Notes: generated by a model from the sequence alone, not told the origin. A stretch of DNA of 19,748 nucleotides from Planctomycetia bacterium (GCA_005778045.1 SXKQ01000035.1:1-19748); one strand, 5' to 3'. Positions 1-7,951 are shown, counted from the stretch's first letter. Made by a program: numbers and translations.

Positions 1-232
1 AGTCGGGGTCGGTGTAGTAGACCAGCGGACCCTTGGTCCCGAGTTTGGTCGCGAAGGCCTTCTGCGCGTTGCTCGGGCCGTCCTTCTTGACGCGGCCGCG
101 GTCGTTCGCGATCGCCTCGTGGAACAGCTCGTCCTTCGAGAGGTTGTACTTGTAGGAGACGCTCTTGAGCCCGAAGAGCAGCTCGAGCTCGGCCTTGAAG
201 TCGGCCTGCGGGGCCTGGGTCGTGGTCGTCAT
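1..232 (-). CDS. Probable ATP-dependent PEP carboxykinase, N-terminal fragment
   Basis: This is an open frame on the minus strand that begins with ATG at 232 and runs off the left edge after 77 codons without a stop. The visible part reads as a soluble protein: a polar Thr-rich start, then a YNLSKDELFHEAI segment at about residues 28-40 and GPLVYYTDPD near the window edge. The YNLS-x-x-EL-x-HEA pattern resembles the N-terminal lobe of ATP-type phosphoenolpyruvate carboxykinases, which convert oxaloacetate plus ATP to PEP and CO2 in gluconeogenesis. That assignment is from memory of the family. The diagnostic TGRSPKD-like and Walker A segments lie outside the window, so the function is tentative. 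No Shine-Dalgarno sequence precedes the ATG. Confidence 0.5.
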   Translation of the reverse strand, partial: MTTTTQAPQADFKAELELLFGLKSVSYKYNLSKDELFHEAIANDRGRVKKDGPSNAQKAFATKLGTKGPLVYYTDPD

Positions 233-525
233 GGAGTTTTTGGGTAGGGCCCCGCGCGCCGCCGGGAGGTCTCCCGACGGTTCCGGGGGCAGGGTTTGCA
301 AGCGCAAGAGCGTACACCACCGCGCGCCCGCTCAGGGCCCCCCGCCGTGGCGCGACTTTGGAACAGACTTCGCACGCTCTTCACGGGGCCTTCAGGAGCA
401 TGGATGAACTTGCCGAAGCCGTCGCAGGTCCTTGCGGAGCGCCAAGTAAGGGCGAGCGGTGCCAGCCCCCCACCCCGGGGCGCCCCCGCCCCGCCGCTCC
501 GGCGCGAGACCCTACGCACCCCACC

Positions 526-744
526 ATGACCCCCGCCGCCGAAACCATGCACGCCTGCCCGCGCTGCTACCAGACCCTTCGCCCCGCCCAGAGCCGCCCC
601 GAGGAGGGCGCCGCGGCGCTCCTGCTCGCCTGCCCGGAGAGCTACTGCGACTACGTGCTCGTGCTCACCCACGAGGAGCGCTTCAGCGCCCGCAAGTGGA
701 GCTGGCCCGACCTGTTCCGCACGAGCAAGCGCGCCGCGGGCTGA
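526..744 (+). CDS. Small hypothetical protein with paired cysteines (zinc-ribbon-like)
   Basis: This is a 72-residue protein that I do not recognise. It carries CPRC at residues 11-14 and a second pair C36-x4-C41, the spacing of a small zinc-binding knuckle or ribbon. A basic, Trp-containing tail (SARKWSWPDLF) follows. The frame stays open upstream to 358, but that part is a Pro/Arg-rich low-complexity translation with no protein-like character, so I start at the ATG at 526; the ATG at 547 is equally possible. The gene converges on the epimerase with only 10 bases between stop codons. Metal binding is inferred from cysteine spacing alone. Confidence 0.55.
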   Translation: MTPAAETMHACPRCYQTLRPAQSRPEEGAAALLLACPESYCDYVLVLTHEERFSARKWSWPDLFRTSKRAAG

Positions 745-754
745 GTCGGGCGCA

Positions 755-1723
755 CTAGCGATGCGCGGGCTGGCGCTGCGCGTACCAGTCGAGAGTCGCG
801 CGCAGGCCGTCGCGCCATGACATGCGTGGCTCGTAGCCGAGCAGCGCCCGCGCGCGCTCGAGCGAAGCCAGCGAGTCGCGCACGTCCCCCTCGCGCGACG
901 GCGCGAACTGGGGTTCGAGGTGAGAGCCGAGCTCGGCCGCCATGGCGCGGTAGAGTTCGAGGAGCGAGATCGAGGCGCCGGCGCCGACGTTGATGACGCT
1001 GCCCGCGGGCACGTCGCGCTCCATGGCCAGCAAGTTGGCCTGCACGATGTTGTCGACGTAGGTGAAGTCGCGCGTCTGGCCGCCGTCGCCGAAGATCGTC
1101 GGGGCGCGGCCGTCGAGCAGCGCGCGCGCGAAGATCGCGATCACGCCGGTGTAGGGGCTGTCGTCGCGCTGGCGCGGCCCGAAGACGTTGAAATAACGCA
1201 GCGCGACCGTGTGCATGCCGTGCACGTGCCCGTAGGCCGCGAGCAGGTGCTCGCCCGCCACCTTGCCGGCCGCGTAGGGCGAGAGCGGCGAGGGCGTCAT
1301 GGTCTCGACCTTGGGCAGCGTGGGCGTGTCTCCGTAGGCCGCCGAGGAGGCCGCGAACACGAAGCGTCGCACGCCGTGGGCACGACAGCCCTCGAGCAGC
1401 CGCAGCGTGCCCATCACGTTGACTTCGTAAGAGCGCAGGGGCTGCGCCACGCTCTGGGGCACGGACACCTGCGCGGCCTCGTGGAACACGCCTTCGACGC
1501 CGGCGCAGGCCGCGGTCACGACCTCCGTGTCGGCGAGGTCCGCGACCCACAGCTCCACCTGCGCCCCGCTCCCCCGCTCGCCCGCGCCCACGTGCGCGAG
1601 GTTCTCGCGCAGGCCAGTCGAGAGGTTGTCGAGCACGCGCACGCGATGGCCCCGCGCGACAAGGCCCGTGACAAGGTGCGAGCCGATGACCCCGGCGCCG
1701 CCGGAGACGAGGTAGTGAGCCAT
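755..1723 (-). CDS. NAD-dependent UDP-sugar 4-epimerase (GalE/WbpP-like)
   Basis: This is an extended short-chain dehydrogenase/reductase of 322 residues, the usual length for the family. The N-terminal GGAGVIGSH gives the NAD-binding G8-x2-G11-x2-G14 loop, and D32 at the end of beta-2 in VLDNLSTG should bind the adenosine ribose. The catalytic set is visible as AASSAAYGD (Ser126/127) and YAAGK (Tyr150, Lys154). These proteins reversibly invert C4 of nucleotide sugars such as UDP-Glc, UDP-GlcNAc or UDP-GlcA for surface polysaccharide. The LDNLSTGLRENL and SVPQSVAQPLRSYEVNV segments look more like WbpP-type UDP-GlcNAc epimerases than classical GalE, but substrate cannot be fixed from sequence. 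The gene lies downstream of a glycosyltransferase on the same strand, which fits glycan synthesis. Confidence 0.92.
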   Translation of the reverse strand: MAHYLVSGGAGVIGSHLVTGLVARGHRVRVLDNLSTGLRENLAHVGAGERGSGAQVELWVADLADTEVVTAACAGVEGVFHEAAQVSVPQSVAQPLRSYEVNVMGTLRLLEGCRAHGVRRFVFAASSAAYGDTPTLPKVETMTPSPLSPYAAGKVAGEHLLAAYGHVHGMHTVALRYFNVFGPRQRDDSPYTGVIAIFARALLDGRAPTIFGDGGQTRDFTYVDNIVQANLLAMERDVPAGSVINVGAGASISLLELYRAMAAELGSHLEPQFAPSREGDVRDSLASLERARALLGYEPRMSWRDGLRATLDWYAQRQPAHR

Positions 1724-2095
1724 GCGCAGGGATGCTAGCCGCGAACCGACCTTCGGCCAGCCGAGGTCCCGCTCTGGAGGCCTCCCCGCCGCCGTGCCCG
1801 TCAGATTACGACTCGGGCCCGTCGTTTCCGGCGGGCCCGAGTCAGGAGAAGAAGAGCAACCAGCAGTCGGCAGTGACAGTCAGGTCGAAACCATCCCAAG
1901 GACTGTCATCCAGCCGTCGTCGCGACCCTTGTCAGTCCCCCATCCCCGGTGACCTCACACGCCGCGACGATGTAAAAAGCCAAGCCGCCCGGCCGAGCGA
2001 ACGCGCCCGCTCAAGAAAATCCCGAGCCCAGCGTCGAGTTCGCCCCCACGTCGATCCGGGAGCTCGTTCTTGGCGCAGTGCTTGGGAGCGCAGCT
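1724..2095. other. 372-base intergenic stretch between two minus-strand genes
   Basis: No convincing coding frame lies here on either strand. The open frames crossing it are Arg/Ser-rich shadows. It contains the strong hairpin at 1810-1843 and a somewhat less GC-rich patch near 1965-2030, which would suit a promoter for the downstream epimerase, but I cannot point to a credible -35/-10 pair. The length and the hairpin suggest that the epimerase is transcribed separately from the hydrolase-esterase gene. Confidence 0.5.
1810..1843 (-). terminator. Perfect 12-bp inverted repeat, possible terminator
   Basis: Arms GACTCGGGCCCG (1810-1821) and CGGGCCCGAGTC (1832-1843) pair perfectly. Three further inner pairs, including one G-U, leave a tight four-base loop. 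It lies about 250 bases after the stop of the minus-strand hydrolase-esterase gene. No T-run follows on either strand, so it is a U-less terminator candidate, an RNA-stabilising hairpin or a protein-binding palindrome. Confidence 0.4.
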
Positions 2096-4279
2096 TCAGC
2101 GGTTGGTCGGGGCGGGGGGCGTTGCGGGAGGCGGGGCGGAGGGAGCGAGGACGCGGGAGTGGAAGTTCCAGAAGCGGCGGTCGAGGGCGGAGAGCAGGGC
2201 GTCGGGTTCGTGGCGGATGCCGGGGACTTCGAGGTACTCGTGCGGGATGGCGAGCTGCTCGAGACGCTCGTGGAAGCTGCGGTTGAACTCGAGCGTGGAG
2301 TCGCGCGCGCCGATCACGATGCGCAGCGGTAGCTGCTGCACGGCGGCGCGGTGGTGCTCGGCGAGCTGCCAAGGGCTCGCGGCGCGGTAGCGCTCGAGAT
2401 CGCCCCACACGCTCGCGAGCAGGTGGTCGCGCTGGGCGGCGCCGCGGTCCTCGGAGACCTCGAACTCGGGATGCAGCGGTCCGGCGCCGAGCATCGATAC
2501 GGCGCCGAAGAGCTCGCTGTGCACGAACCCGAGCCGGCCCGCGCCGTAGCCGCCCATGCTGAAGCCCTCGAGGATGCGACCCGCGCGCTCGGCCCGGGTG
2601 CGGTAAACGCGATCGACCTCGGGGAGCAGCTCCTCGATGAACACGGTCTCGACCGGCGCACGACCATCGTGGGAGTCGCACCACATGCCGTTGGGGAGGC
2701 CGTTGGGAAACACGACGATCACGGGCGGCAGGTCGCCGGAGCGAACGGCCGCGTCGAAGCGCGCGGCGACCGGGGCGATGCCCGCGCCGCCGCCGCCCGA
2801 GCCGTGCAGCCAGTAGACGACCGGGAAGCGCCGCTCGCGCTCGGCGTCGTACTGCGGGGGCGTGTAGACGTGGTAGCTCACGACCGCCTTGGCGGCCGCG
2901 CTGTCGAAGGTGCGGAAGTCGACGCGCGGCGCGCGCGCGGCCGGAGTGACCCACGGCAGGGTCGAGTCCGCGGCAGCGGGGCGCGACTCGCGCGGGGCGA
3001 CGGGGCGCGACGGGCGCACGGGCGCGCGCTCGGGGCCGAGCTCGAGCAGCTGGCGCAGGAACGGCTCGTCCTCGAAGCCGCGACCGCCCTGATCCATCTC
3101 GGCGAAGCGCACGATCACGAGCGCGCGCTGCGGCACGAGGTACAGGCGCTGCTTGCCCGCACCCGCGGCCTGCGCGATGCGTAGCGGCGTCCCGTCGGCG
3201 GCCCGCAGCCCGCGGAATTCGCGCGCGTCGACCGGAACGATCGCGCCATCGGCCGCCGACACGCCCGTGCCCGGCGCGTCGTTCGTCAGCCACCACGTGA
3301 GGCCGTACTGGCCGTTGGCGGCGCTCGGCACGAAGCAGGCCTCGAGCGCGTCGCGCCCGATCACGGCCACGCGCTCGAGGCTCCCGTCGTCCTTGGCGCG
3401 CTCGATCGTGCAGCCGAGCCGCACGAACTCGCCGAAGCGCGCCCACTTGCGGGCGGTGAGGTGCGCGCCGCCGGGCAGGTTGGGCTGGCCCTTCGCGTCG
3501 AGAGCGAAGCACTCGCGCGGCAGAGCGAGGCCCGCGGGCTCGAACACGCGCGCGCGCATGTAGTCCCAGTAGGTCTTCTCCGCGCGCTCCGATGCCGCGA
3601 GCTTGCGCGTGAGCACCGCGCCCCAGGCGTAGAAGTGCGACGGACCGTAGCGGAACAGGCGGCCGGGATCGCGCGTGATCGGCACGCCGAGCACCGCGCC
3701 GTACCAGTCCTCGGGCACGCGCTCGCGCGAGCCGCCGCGCAGGCGCCCGGCCATGTCGTTCAAGGGGCCGAGGTCGCGGATGCCGTAGCCCGGGCGACCG
3801 AAGAGCTCGCTCTCCGGCTCGAGGCCCGAGGAGAGGTCGAGCAGGGAGCGCACGGTCATGCGCGCGGCACGCGGGTTGTCCTTCCACTCGACGAGCGTGT
3901 CGACGACCGGCTCCTCGAGTTTCACGAGCCCGTCCGTCACCGCCGCCGCGGCGACGATCCCGCAGAAGCTCTTTGTGCCGCTCGCGAGCGCGTGCGGCCG
4001 TTCTGCGCTCCAGCCATTCGCATAGCGCTCGAACACGATCTGCCCCGCATGCAGCACGAGCACCGCGCGCCCCGAGAAGCGCTCGCTGTAGCTCGCCGCC
4101 GCCTCCATGGCCTCCTTCGATGGCGCGCTCGTCTCCGGAGGCGGCAGCTCCAGAAAGCGCTGGGGGGCGCTGGTCGCGGGCACGGGCGTCGCGGGCGCTT
4201 GCGACGGGGCGAGCGGCGCGACCTGCCCGGGCTCCCGAGCGATCAAGGTGAGAACGGCAAGGAGGGCGAGCATGGCCAT
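2096..4279 (-). CDS. Exported two-domain protein: beta-lactamase-family serine hydrolase fused to alpha/beta-hydrolase esterase
   Basis: This is a 727-residue protein with two catalytic modules. A short hydrophobic N-terminus (MAMLALLAVLTLIA) and a Pro/Ala-rich stretch to about residue 40 suggest export; ATG 4273 is an alternative start. Residues 55-415 are a class C beta-lactamase/penicillin-binding-type serine hydrolase, with S100-G-T-K103 matching SxxK and Y211-G-P-S taking the place of the YxN motif. A Pro/Arg linker (about 415-455) leads to an esterase resembling enterochelin or feruloyl esterases (about 460-705). There LHGSGGGG is the likely oxyanion-hole segment, GFSMGG holds nucleophile S574, and D660 (GARDS) with H690 (GIRHE) complete the triad. 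It lies 35 bases after the glycosyltransferase, likely co-transcribed. Ester or amide hydrolysis outside the cytoplasm is inferred; the substrate is unknown. Confidence 0.88.
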   Translation of the reverse strand: MAMLALLAVLTLIAREPGQVAPLAPSQAPATPVPATSAPQRFLELPPPETSAPSKEAMEAAASYSERFSGRAVLVLHAGQIVFERYANGWSAERPHALASGTKSFCGIVAAAAVTDGLVKLEEPVVDTLVEWKDNPRAARMTVRSLLDLSSGLEPESELFGRPGYGIRDLGPLNDMAGRLRGGSRERVPEDWYGAVLGVPITRDPGRLFRYGPSHFYAWGAVLTRKLAASERAEKTYWDYMRARVFEPAGLALPRECFALDAKGQPNLPGGAHLTARKWARFGEFVRLGCTIERAKDDGSLERVAVIGRDALEACFVPSAANGQYGLTWWLTNDAPGTGVSAADGAIVPVDAREFRGLRAADGTPLRIAQAAGAGKQRLYLVPQRALVIVRFAEMDQGGRGFEDEPFLRQLLELGPERAPVRPSRPVAPRESRPAAADSTLPWVTPAARAPRVDFRTFDSAAAKAVVSYHVYTPPQYDAERERRFPVVYWLHGSGGGGAGIAPVAARFDAAVRSGDLPPVIVVFPNGLPNGMWCDSHDGRAPVETVFIEELLPEVDRVYRTRAERAGRILEGFSMGGYGAGRLGFVHSELFGAVSMLGAGPLHPEFEVSEDRGAAQRDHLLASVWGDLERYRAASPWQLAEHHRAAVQQLPLRIVIGARDSTLEFNRSFHERLEQLAIPHEYLEVPGIRHEPDALLSALDRRFWNFHSRVLAPSAPPPATPPAPTNR

Positions 4280-4314
4280 GGTCTAGGAAACCCGGCGGCC
4301 CGGCGCGAGTTCCG

Positions 4315-5406
4315 CTAGCAGTGCGTGGAGATGCGCGGGGCGCGGCCGGCGAGGGTGGCGTCGTAAAGGGCATGGATGCCCTGCACCTCGCGGGCGATCG
4401 ACCAGCGCTCGACGACGTGGGCGCGCGCGCGGGCTCCCATGGCGGCGAGCTCGTCGGGGCGGGCGATCAGGCGCTCGAAGGCGACGGCGAGAGCGCGCGC
4501 GTCGCCGGTCGGCACGATGTCGCCGTTGTGGCCGGGCACGATCAGCTCGGGAAAGCAGCCCTCGCGCGAGGTGAGCGCAGCGGCGCCGCTCGCCATGGCC
4601 TCGAGCGGCGTGAGGCCGAAGCCTTCGGAGCGCGGCACGGCGACGCACAGGCTGACGCGCTGGTACCAGCGCTTGATCTCGCGGAACGGCAGGTCGCCGA
4701 GGAACACCACGCGCTGCTCGAGCCCAGCGGCGCGCACCTTGGCCTTGAGCGCGTCGAGCCAGCGCTCCTCGCCCGGCTGGCACAGGCCGGTGAGCACCGC
4801 GGTACAGCGCGGATGGCGCGGCAGGACCTCGCACACGGCGTCGATGAAGAGATCCGTGCCCTTGCTCGGGCGGATGCGGCCGAAGATGCCGATGGCGAAG
4901 TCTCCGGGCAGGCCCGCTTCGCGCCAGGCGGCCGCGCGATCGACGGGCGGCGCGAATTCCTCGATGTCGACGCCGTGCGGCACGACCGCGGAGTGCCAGT
5001 CGAGGAAGGCCGCGGCGCGTGGCGTCACCGCGATCACGGCATCGGAGCGATCGACGAAGAAGCGCCAAAATGCGCCGTGGCGACGCGGGGTCGGGCTCGT
5101 GTAGACGAGCTTCCAGCGCTGGCGCAGCACATCGCGCAGGAACACGCCGACGATCTGCTCGGGCGCGCGCCGCGAGTGCCAGATGCGGTGCGTGCCGCGC
5201 GGCGGCGCGCTCCAGCCCTCGCGCAGCACCTGCGCGAGGGAGAGCGTGCCTCCGACGCCCATGCAAGCGCGGTCGAGGAACGCCACCGCACGCTGGCGCT
5301 GCTGGAGCGGCACGAGCGCGCGCATCGTCGCCGCCACACCCGCGTAGCCGCGGCTCAGGTTGGCGACGAGCACCTCGGTCTCGCGCAGGGAGCTGGGCGT
5401 CGTCAT
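4315..5406 (-). CDS. GT4 glycosyltransferase, LpcC mannosyltransferase-like
   Basis: This is a 363-residue GT-B enzyme with both Rossmann domains. The N-terminal acceptor domain shows NLSRGYAGVAATMRALVP and RIWHSRR; the C-terminal donor domain has FGRIRPSKGTDLF (about 176-188) and EGFGLTPLEAMASG (261-274), in which E261 and E269 form the GT4 EX7E motif. The order of segments follows the LpcC family, known for adding mannose to the lipopolysaccharide inner core in rhizobia, so transfer of a hexose from a nucleotide sugar to an envelope glycan is likely; donor and acceptor are inferred. I start at ATG 5406, where family similarity begins, rather than at the in-frame ATG 5457. The hydrolase-esterase gene follows after 35 bases. 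Upstream, a hairpin at 5457-5492 separates it from the lpoB operon. Confidence 0.9.
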   Translation of the reverse strand: MTTPSSLRETEVLVANLSRGYAGVAATMRALVPLQQRQRAVAFLDRACMGVGGTLSLAQVLREGWSAPPRGTHRIWHSRRAPEQIVGVFLRDVLRQRWKLVYTSPTPRRHGAFWRFFVDRSDAVIAVTPRAAAFLDWHSAVVPHGVDIEEFAPPVDRAAAWREAGLPGDFAIGIFGRIRPSKGTDLFIDAVCEVLPRHPRCTAVLTGLCQPGEERWLDALKAKVRAAGLEQRVVFLGDLPFREIKRWYQRVSLCVAVPRSEGFGLTPLEAMASGAAALTSREGCFPELIVPGHNGDIVPTGDARALAVAFERLIARPDELAAMGARARAHVVERWSIAREVQGIHALYDATLAGRAPRISTHC

Positions 5407-5456
5407 GGCGTGAGAGAGCTTCGCGTCCGGCGGCGCGCGCGGCAACCGCGAACGCA

Positions 5457-5492
5457 ACGAGCCCCGCGGCGCGCGTGCGTCGCGGGGCTCGT
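5457..5492 (-). terminator. Hairpin ending the lpoB lipoprotein operon
   Basis: A perfect 12-bp inverted repeat, ACGAGCCCCGCG (5457-5468) with CGCGGGGCTCGT (5481-5492), starts 23 bases after the lpoB stop on the minus strand. The bases following it in that direction (TGCGTTCGCGG) hold only scattered T residues. It sits between the operon end and the start of the glycosyltransferase, as expected of an intrinsic terminator in a GC-rich genome. Confidence 0.6.
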
Positions 5493-5515
5493 GCGCGCTG
5501 AAAACAGCCGAGGAA

Positions 5516-6145
5516 TCAGGCTCCGAACAGGCCCGTCTTCTTCGACTTGCGCAGCTCCTTCTCGTCGATCCAGATCACCTCGCCCGACTCGATGTTCACG
5601 ATCTCGAGGGTGAACTTGTAGTAGACGTCGTCGGTCTTGCGGCCAGCGTCCTCGACGTTGCGCTCCTTCGACTTCTCGATCGAGCGCAGGTTGCCGTACA
5701 TCACCGCGTCGGCGCCGATCTGCTTGCCGAACTGGCGAATCAGGTTCGGATCGACGCGGCCGGACTCCATCTGAAAGCGCACCTGCGAGCCGAGCTCGTC
5801 TTGGCCTTGGTTGGACGCGGCGAGGCGGAAGCGGCCCGACTTGAGCAGCGCGGTGCGGATCGAGTCGGTGATGCTCGAGGTGTCGATGTGCTCGCTGGTG
5901 CGGTTGTTGACGTTGCCGGTGAGCAGCACGACGCGCTTGTCTTCGCCCTTCCCCGAGTGGTCGATGTACTGCAGGTTCGGGCTCGTGAGCAGCGACTGCA
6001 CCATGGCGTCGGCCATCGACTGCAGGTCGGTCGAGCCGAACTTCATGTTGACGGTCTCGACCTTGTTCGGGTCGTCGTACTGGATCGACGAGCAGGAGCC
6101 GAGGGCGAGCGTGGAGAGGGCAAGGGCGAGGAGCGGCTTGTTCAT
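5516..6145 (-). CDS. lpoB: Penicillin-binding protein activator LpoB (lipoprotein)
   Basis: This is a 209-residue lipoprotein. The signal MNKPLLALALSTLALGSCSS has a lipobox (LGSC) with lipidated Cys18. The body contains the LpoB-type features: VVLLTGNVNNRTSEHIDTS followed by a SITDSIRTALLKSGRFRL helix, then GADAVMYGNLRSI and a C-terminal VNIESGEVIWIDEKELRKS strand-rich segment. LpoB is the outer-membrane activator of the bifunctional peptidoglycan synthase PBP1b in Escherichia coli, and the planctomycete protein would act in the periplasm if the role is kept. The longer open frame to 6283 lacks signal-peptide character, so ATG 6145 is the start. It is last in a three-gene unit, 40 bases after ycfL. 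No Shine-Dalgarno sequence is visible. Confidence 0.88.
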   Translation of the reverse strand: MNKPLLALALSTLALGSCSSIQYDDPNKVETVNMKFGSTDLQSMADAMVQSLLTSPNLQYIDHSGKGEDKRVVLLTGNVNNRTSEHIDTSSITDSIRTALLKSGRFRLAASNQGQDELGSQVRFQMESGRVDPNLIRQFGKQIGADAVMYGNLRSIEKSKERNVEDAGRKTDDVYYKFTLEIVNIESGEVIWIDEKELRKSKKTGLFGA

Positions 6146-6185
6146 GGTGTGGGCAGCGGCGTAGGAGAAAGATGTTCGTGGGTGC

Positions 6186-6584
6186 TCACTGGACTTCGTC
6201 GCGCGAGCCGACCTGCAATTGCCAGCTGACGGCTTCGGGGCTCGGCGCGACCATTTGAATCGTCTTGGAAGCGGAGCCGGCAAGGCGCTCCGGCTCCCAG
6301 TACTGCGGGATGTAATTGATCTTGAGACCTGCGCGGTCGTACCACTCGACGCTCCACTGGAACGCGAGCGGCGTCGTGCGGCGGTTCTTGAGCTCGAGCT
6401 GCACGACCATCAGGCCGTTCTTCTCGGCCTTGACGATGTCGCGCATCTCGAGTGCGGCGTTGAGCAGCGCGTTGCCGACCTCGGTGCCCTTGCCGTCGTA
6501 GCGGTTGGCCGAGCCCGAGCGTGCAGCGGTGCAGGCGACGAGCGGAAGGAGCGCGAGCGAGAGCGGAAGGAGGCGGTTCTTCAT
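6186..6584 (-). CDS. YcfL-like (DUF1425) lipoprotein
   Basis: This is a 132-residue protein with a lipoprotein signal, MKNRLLPLSLALLPLVACTA, lipidated at Cys18 (LVAC). The mature part is a small beta-rich domain: VQLELKNRRTTPLAFQWSVEWYDRAGL, then a predicted edge strand ending in IQMVAPSPEAVSWQL. This arrangement of an N-R/K-x-P-x-x-x-x-Y-x-x-x-W-F/Y-D-x-x-G type matches the YcfL/DUF1425 family, whose E. coli member is encoded next to lpoB. No biochemical function is established. Being between the COG3014-like gene (8 bases upstream) and lpoB (40 bases downstream) supports a shared role at the envelope. Confidence 0.82.
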   Translation of the reverse strand: MKNRLLPLSLALLPLVACTAARSGSANRYDGKGTEVGNALLNAALEMRDIVKAEKNGLMVVQLELKNRRTTPLAFQWSVEWYDRAGLKINYIPQYWEPERLAGSASKTIQMVAPSPEAVSWQLQVGSRDEVQ

Positions 6585-6592
6585 GGCGTGAC

Positions 6593-7951
6593 TCAGGGTT
6601 GAGGTGTGGTCGGGGCGGCGGCGATGGTCTCGCCGCCGACGGAATGGGCGTGGATGCGCGGACCGAGCGTGCGCGCGAGAATCACGAGCGTCTCGCCGGC
6701 CGCGAGACGGATGGTGCCGAGGGAGACGCTATCGCCGCCGACGGCACGCAGGCGAATCACGTGCTCGCCCGGGGCGACCCACATGCGCGCGGCGTGCCAC
6801 GCGGAGGGCAGCGTGAACCAGCAGCGCGTGTCGGCACGCTCGGTGGCCGCGGTGAGCAGCGAGCCGAGGAGCAGCGCAGCGACTCCGGCCGCGTCGCCGT
6901 TGTTGCGCCGCACGCTTTCGGCCACCGCATGGGTCGCGATCAGCTTCATGGCGCCGCGCAGGGCCGAGCGCGCGGCGAGCCAGCCCATGCGGTCCTCGAG
7001 GTTGCGCGCGGCGACGTCGTTGACGTTCTCGACCTGCGAGGTGCGCAGCGGAGCGCCGTCGTCGACCACGAGCTCGAAACTGCTGGCGAGACCGGGGCGA
7101 GGCACGAAGCGCGGCACGCTGAACTGCGCGAGGCCCGCGGGCGTCATCAGCGCGACCGTGTCCTCGACCTTGTAGGGCCCGAGGCCGAGTCCGCCGAGCA
7201 CCACGATCGAGGCGGCGTCCTGCGGCAGCTTCGAAGGCTCGCCGAAGCGCTCGACGAGGCCCGGCAGCTCGTCGTCGTAGCGCAGGCGCGTCGCGATGCG
7301 CACCAGCGCGCGGCCGGCGAGCTCGAGGCCGAGCTCCTTTCCCGCCATGCGCTTGTAGTCGATGAAGGCCTCGTCGTAGCGGCCCTGCAGCTCGTAGCTG
7401 ATCGCGGAGAGCAGGTGCCCGAAGCCGCCGGCGGCGTACGTCTTCTGGTACAGCCCCTCCTCGGTCTCGAGCAGCTTGTTGGCGCGCCGCGTCTCGACGT
7501 ACACCCCGTCGAGGTTGCCGCGCGCGAGGTAGGTGAGCGCGAGCGCGTTGTGCACCTGCACGCGCTCGTAGCCCTCGCCCTGGTAGTCCTTGACGCCCTC
7601 GTTGATCACCAGCGACCCGACGGCCTCGCCGAGGTTCGCCGGGCCGATCAGAGCGCGCTCCTCGAGCTCGCGCACCGCTTCCACGGCGCCGTCGAGCGCG
7701 CGCTGGGCCTCGTCCCAGTTGCCGCGCGTGAGCTCGACCATGCCGACCTCGGCCCCGCGCAGGAAGGGCGAGCTGATCGCGCGCGTGTCCTCCAAGCCGG
7801 TGCGCGCCTCGTCGAAGCGCCCGGCCTCGAACTGCCCCACGGCGGCGAGATGGCGCGCGGTGGTCGAGACGCAGCTCGCGGCGAGGGCAGCGAGGCCCAA
7901 CGCGAGAGCGAGCAGCTGGCGGGGCTGCGGAGAGACGGGCGGGCGAGACAT
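6593..7951 (-). CDS. COG3014-like lipoprotein with TPR-like helices
   Basis: This is a 452-residue lipoprotein. From ATG 7951 the signal reads MSRPPVSPQPRQLLALALGLAALAASC with lipobox LAASC; upstream in-frame codons to 8026 look non-coding. The N-terminal half (about 35-190) has helical repeats of TPR style, such as GQFEAGRFDEARTGLED, and ALTYLARGNLDGVYVETRRA. The C-terminal half is beta-rich (VVLGGLGLGPYKVEDTVALM), ending in AAGETLVILARTLGPRIHAH. Length, layout and genomic position beside ycfL and lpoB fit the COG3014 family, annotated next to these genes in several gammaproteobacteria; I rely on memory for that. It is first in the operon and divergent from mutS. The function is unknown; a scaffold role in the envelope is inference. 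Confidence 0.8.
   Translation of the reverse strand: MSRPPVSPQPRQLLALALGLAALAASCVSTTARHLAAVGQFEAGRFDEARTGLEDTRAISSPFLRGAEVGMVELTRGNWDEAQRALDGAVEAVRELEERALIGPANLGEAVGSLVINEGVKDYQGEGYERVQVHNALALTYLARGNLDGVYVETRRANKLLETEEGLYQKTYAAGGFGHLLSAISYELQGRYDEAFIDYKRMAGKELGLELAGRALVRIATRLRYDDELPGLVERFGEPSKLPQDAASIVVLGGLGLGPYKVEDTVALMTPAGLAQFSVPRFVPRPGLASSFELVVDDGAPLRTSQVENVNDVAARNLEDRMGWLAARSALRGAMKLIATHAVAESVRRNNGDAAGVAALLLGSLLTAATERADTRCWFTLPSAWHAARMWVAPGEHVIRLRAVGGDSVSLGTIRLAAGETLVILARTLGPRIHAHSVGGETIAAAPTTPQP

Noticed and set aside
233..525. Possible gene in the gap before the small Cys protein
   Set aside because: Open frames here are short, Pro/Arg-rich and mutually overlapping with no start signals or motifs.
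1932..4373. 813-codon minus-strand frame overlapping the hydrolase-esterase
   Set aside because: It is extremely Arg/Ala/Pro-rich with no domain, while the neighbouring frame shows both catalytic domains.
4321..5613. 430-codon plus-strand frame opposite the glycosyltransferase
   Set aside because: No family resemblance; the minus-strand frame carries the full GT4 motif set.
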